From Tritrichomonas foetus (lineage: Eukaryota; Parabasalia; Tritrichomonadida; Tritrichomonadidae), in NCBI GenBank assembly GCA_001839685.1, contig MLAK01001047.1, positions 20,009-41,679 on the forward strand: DNA of 21,671 nt, written 5' to 3'. The notes beneath the pieces were generated by a model, which saw only the letters and a list, made by a program, of their open reading frames with translations, was not told where the DNA came from and searched no databases. This document shows, in pieces, positions 19,057-21,671 of this stretch (the stretch's first letter is position 1; every line of letters begins with the position of its first letter). Made by a program: the position numbers and the translations under genes.

Positions 19057-20182
19057 AAAAGGATGAATCAAAGTTATTCAGAAAGAAGTGAACAAACCCC
19101 AAAGACATCGCTCGAAGTCAAACAGATTAATATTGCAATTATGTCAGACCCATCTTTACTCTTATATAATTCTCTGCTCGCCGGTGAAAGTGAATTAGCA
19201 TATAAAACTCGATTGTTTTATCAGATTGATTCACCAAATCTTTCTTGTGTCAATCAAAGTAGCCAAGAATGACGATTATACGTTTTGTTATGTAGCTTTC
19301 CTTCTCAAAAACCCATATGAAAAATGTGGATTTTTTTATATGAATTCATAAAGACAAATATCGACAGATATATTGTTTGTAAATTATTAAAACATTTTGG
19401 CACGATTATTGGCAATAATGTCGACTAAAAACTATTCCCTTTTATTCATGAGAATGTTTTGTTTTTTCATGTTAATCAATATTTTTTAAAAATAAAGAGA
19501 TCAATTACTTTGCCTGTGAACAATAATCATTTAATTGGCATATTTGAAATTAGTGGAATCAATAAATTTCCAGAAACAAAACCTAATTGAGACTCAAATA
19601 GATCATAAAAACGCTCTCAAGGGTCTGTGTAATAGGGATGTATTCTATTGTATGTCAATATTTTAGGAAAAACATTCTGATGGTGTCAATGAAACAAATT
19701 GGATTTTTTTGAAATAAAATTCTCACAATTTTATCGATATCTAGCCTATTTTCTTGAAATTTCTCTGAGATATATGATAACAATCATGCTACAGGTAATG
19801 GAAATTGCTTTTATTTTGACCATTTTTTGATGTGAGGCAGATAAAACTCTTTTTACTGAATTGTCAAATTTTTATTTTCAATGCAGCGTTGGCTGTTTAG
19901 CCTCACAAATAATTTTGATAGCTCTAGGTGCAAATGATCTTTCTCAAGAAAAAGATTTGCGTTTGGTCAATGCGATTCGACGATAAGATATTAAAAGGTT
20001 TTCATTGGAATTTTCCAAAGAAATAAAAGACTTCAATTTTGAATATATGTATCAAATTAACACAAAAAATAATTAAGATTGATTTGTCCTATGGTCAAGA
20101 AATTTATTCAATTGGCGTAGTTTTTTATCAAAATAATTATTCATTAATCTTCGATTTCCTCATCCACATTGAGACCAAATAA
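19045..20182 (+). pseudogene. decayed coding sequence, possibly a Ras-like GTPase relic
   Basis: A run of short protein-like forward frames is separated by stops and shifts. They are: 19045-19269 (75 codons, containing VKQINIAIMSDPSLLLYNSL), then NDDYTFCYVAFLLKNPYEK from 19268, then ITLPVNNNHLIGIFEISGINK near 19500-19590. Next is 19831-20073 with one in-frame TAA (IILIALGANDLSQEKDLRLV, then DFNFEYMYQIN), and last IDLSYGQEIYSIGVVFYQNN (20078-20179). Their order loosely recalls a small GTPase: a degenerate P-loop strand, a hydrophobic strand, a G4-like GANDLS in the position of NKxD, then a G5 strand. The P-loop GxxxxGK is absent, so any such protein would be non-functional. The family is inference. 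That the DNA is former coding sequence is more secure. Confidence 0.35.
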
Positions 20183-20266
20183 ATGAGAAAAAGATGACAA
20201 ATGTCTTGTATTAATTATGTAACTTTGAGGGGTTTATCAGAAATCTATTCAATTAATATCAGTGAA

Positions 20267-20275
20267 TTTTCAAAA
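20267..20275 (+). promoter_or_regulatory. initiator-like motif of the last gene
   Basis: TTTTCAAAA resembles the TTTTTCAAAG initiator of the E2 gene and lies about 18 bases before the ATG at 20293. It supports that ATG as the start, because the frame is closed by TGA just upstream (20263-20265). Confidence 0.4.
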
Positions 20276-20292
20276 CAAAATTCGTAAAATTC

Positions 20293-21671
20293 ATGGAACT
20301 GAAGAAGGACCCTATATTTGGGATCCTCACCTTCAAGTCGACTGTGAAATGTCCTACATCGATGCATTTTTTATTTGAAGATGACCCGCGCCTTCTAGAA
20401 TTTCCACGAATAAATCCCAAAGTTATAAAAACTGCATATCACGAATTAACAGAAAATCGACAAAATTATCAAACAGCTTTATCGAAAATCGAATTTGATT
20501 ATCCATTTCGCCCAGATTTAATTCCCTGTGTAATCAGTTCAGCAAAAACATCGAAAAGTGATATTTCCAAATTAGATCCAAAAAATGAATTTCAATGTCT
20601 TTTCATTTTATGGACTTTCATTACATGGCAGAAATTGCAAAATGATCAAAACGAAAATATTGTAGATCACATGTCAGTAATTATTCAATCATTATGTTCA
20701 ATTTTAGATAATCCTACTTTTCATGAATATTCAATACGCGCAATTGAACACATATTTATGACAGCTCTATCTGATTTATCAAAGAACGATTTAGAAATCA
20801 TCTCACCAATTTTTATCGAGTTTCTAAAAAACAAAGAAAATTATATTATTGAAATTCAATCATTATTAGGACAATACTTACGCTCTTTATTATTAAAAGA
20901 CTCAAATGAAACCAAAAATCAAAAAACTTCTCCAAATAAGTCCCAAAACGATTTTTTTCATAAACATATGAATATTATTACTGATTATGTAAATAAAAAC
21001 ATTGATAAACTTTCCCCACAGACAATAAATGAAATTATTTCTCAAATTACAAAAAAACTGACCCAACTCGATCTTGCTTCTTTAAAATTACTCGAAATTC
21101 TCTCAAACTCATTATCAATTGAAACAGCTGTTTCTTTATCTATGCTTTTTTTAATGCCAATCATGTCATATATCGAAAATTCACAACCTTTTCTTCTTCC
21201 AAAAGATAATGAAAATAACGAAATTAATATATATGATATTTTAAAACAGAGGAATCATTTTGAAATGCCTCAATTTTCTATAAACATCAAAGGTCAATTC
21301 CACCATCGAGAAATCAACACTTTTAAGCATGGTCTTGATATTAAGACTGCACTTAATTTTTCAGATAAACCACATTTGAAATCATTCATACAATCGGATC
21401 TTTTTGAAATAATTTTATTAATTGGAAAATCTTTTAAAAATCATGAAAATGCAACTTTTCCCCTTTTTGATCTCCTTTCCAGAAAAATCACTGACTCTCA
21501 AAATAATTTTTGTCATCCACATTACTTTGATTTTGTTTCAGCTTATATACTTTTGTTTAAAATTTGGAATAATGAAAATTTGACGAAAAAATTTTGGAAT
21601 ACTTTATTTAATTCTTTAATTTTTGAAGTAGAGTATACAGTTGTGATAAATTGCGCTTCGCTCAATTTATC
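20293..21671 (+). CDS. large helical protein of unknown family, N-terminal part
   Basis: An open frame of 459 codons runs from the ATG at 20293 to the right edge of the window without a stop. The first ~90 residues contain MELKKDPIFGILTF and FEDDPRLLEFPRINPKVI. The remainder is rich in Leu, Ile, Phe and Asn with helix-type spacing, like an armadillo or HEAT-type scaffold. A polar Asn/Lys/Ser linker lies near residues 203-220. No signal peptide, membrane segment or catalytic motif is visible. Trichomonads have many multi-kilobase scaffold genes with such N-termini, including BEACH proteins such as the one in this window, but nothing here is specific enough to assign it. Codon use matches the BEACH locus. 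I do not recognise the family. The identity should become clear from the missing C-terminal part. Confidence 0.8.
   Translation, partial: MELKKDPIFGILTFKSTVKCPTSMHFLFEDDPRLLEFPRINPKVIKTAYHELTENRQNYQTALSKIEFDYPFRPDLIPCVISSAKTSKSDISKLDPKNEFQCLFILWTFITWQKLQNDQNENIVDHMSVIIQSLCSILDNPTFHEYSIRAIEHIFMTALSDLSKNDLEIISPIFIEFLKNKENYIIEIQSLLGQYLRSLLLKDSNETKNQKTSPNKSQNDFFHKHMNIITDYVNKNIDKLSPQTINEIISQITKKLTQLDLASLKLLEILSNSLSIETAVSLSMLFLMPIMSYIENSQPFLLPKDNENNEINIYDILKQRNHFEMPQFSINIKGQFHHREINTFKHGLDIKTALNFSDKPHLKSFIQSDLFEIILLIGKSFKNHENATFPLFDLLSRKITDSQNNFCHPHYFDFVSAYILLFKIWNNENLTKKFWNTLFNSLIFEVEYTVVINCASLNL

Noticed and set aside
1..21671. CRISPR arrays, tRNA or rRNA genes, intact transposons
   Set aside because: I saw no regularly spaced repeats beyond two-copy tandems, no cloverleaf-type sequence, no rRNA-like sequence and no transposase or integrase motif on either strand.

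Overview
This window looks like nuclear DNA of a parabasalid protist, most likely a trichomonad; Tritrichomonas is my best guess, from memory of the family and not from a search. The reasons are as follows. The DNA is AT-rich and the genes are densely packed and intronless, one of them nearly 9 kb long. Initiator-like motifs (TTATTTTTCAAAG, TTATTTTTCGAAGA, TCACTTTATT) lie only a few bases before several start codons. In three genes the stop codon overlaps a TAAA tetranucleotide, the trichomonad type of poly(A) signal. The gene families (BEACH proteins, small two-repeat Myb factors, CAMK-like kinases, E2 enzymes) are typically expanded in trichomonads.

Layout from left to right. A short two-copy tandem repeat and a noncoding stretch lead to a forward ubiquitin-conjugating enzyme of the UBE2S type (491-1033). 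Tail to tail with it lies a reverse-strand BEACH-domain gene of about 8.6 kb (1318 to about 9914). It carries three apparent lesions: no in-frame ATG at the expected N-terminus, an in-frame TAG inside the BEACH domain, and a one-base frameshift about 430 bases further on. Next come two reverse-strand genes: a centrin/calmodulin-like EF-hand protein with an unusual insertion (10422-11072) and a two-repeat Myb protein (11830-12342). From 12362 to 14694 there is no intact gene, but I find hairpins, a tandem repeat and the remains of a decayed reading frame (12919-13669). A forward protein kinase with an HLD catalytic loop follows (14721-15770). Tail to tail with it is a reverse-strand TRAPP-subunit-like gene, best matched to TRAPPC8/Trs85 (16168-18981). 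A second patch of decayed coding sequence follows (19045-20182). The last gene is a forward frame starting at 20293 that runs off the right edge.

How the genes relate. There is no operon-like logic; each gene appears to have its own tiny promoter. Functionally the window holds cell-cycle ubiquitination (UBE2S with an APC/C-binding-like tail), membrane trafficking (the BEACH protein and the TRAPP subunit), cytoskeleton or calcium sensing (the EF-hand protein), transcription (Myb) and signalling (the kinase). A Myb-type site (YAACKG) lies in the promoters of both the Myb gene and the EF-hand gene, so a regulatory link is possible but untested. I found no CRISPR array, tRNA, rRNA or intact transposon.
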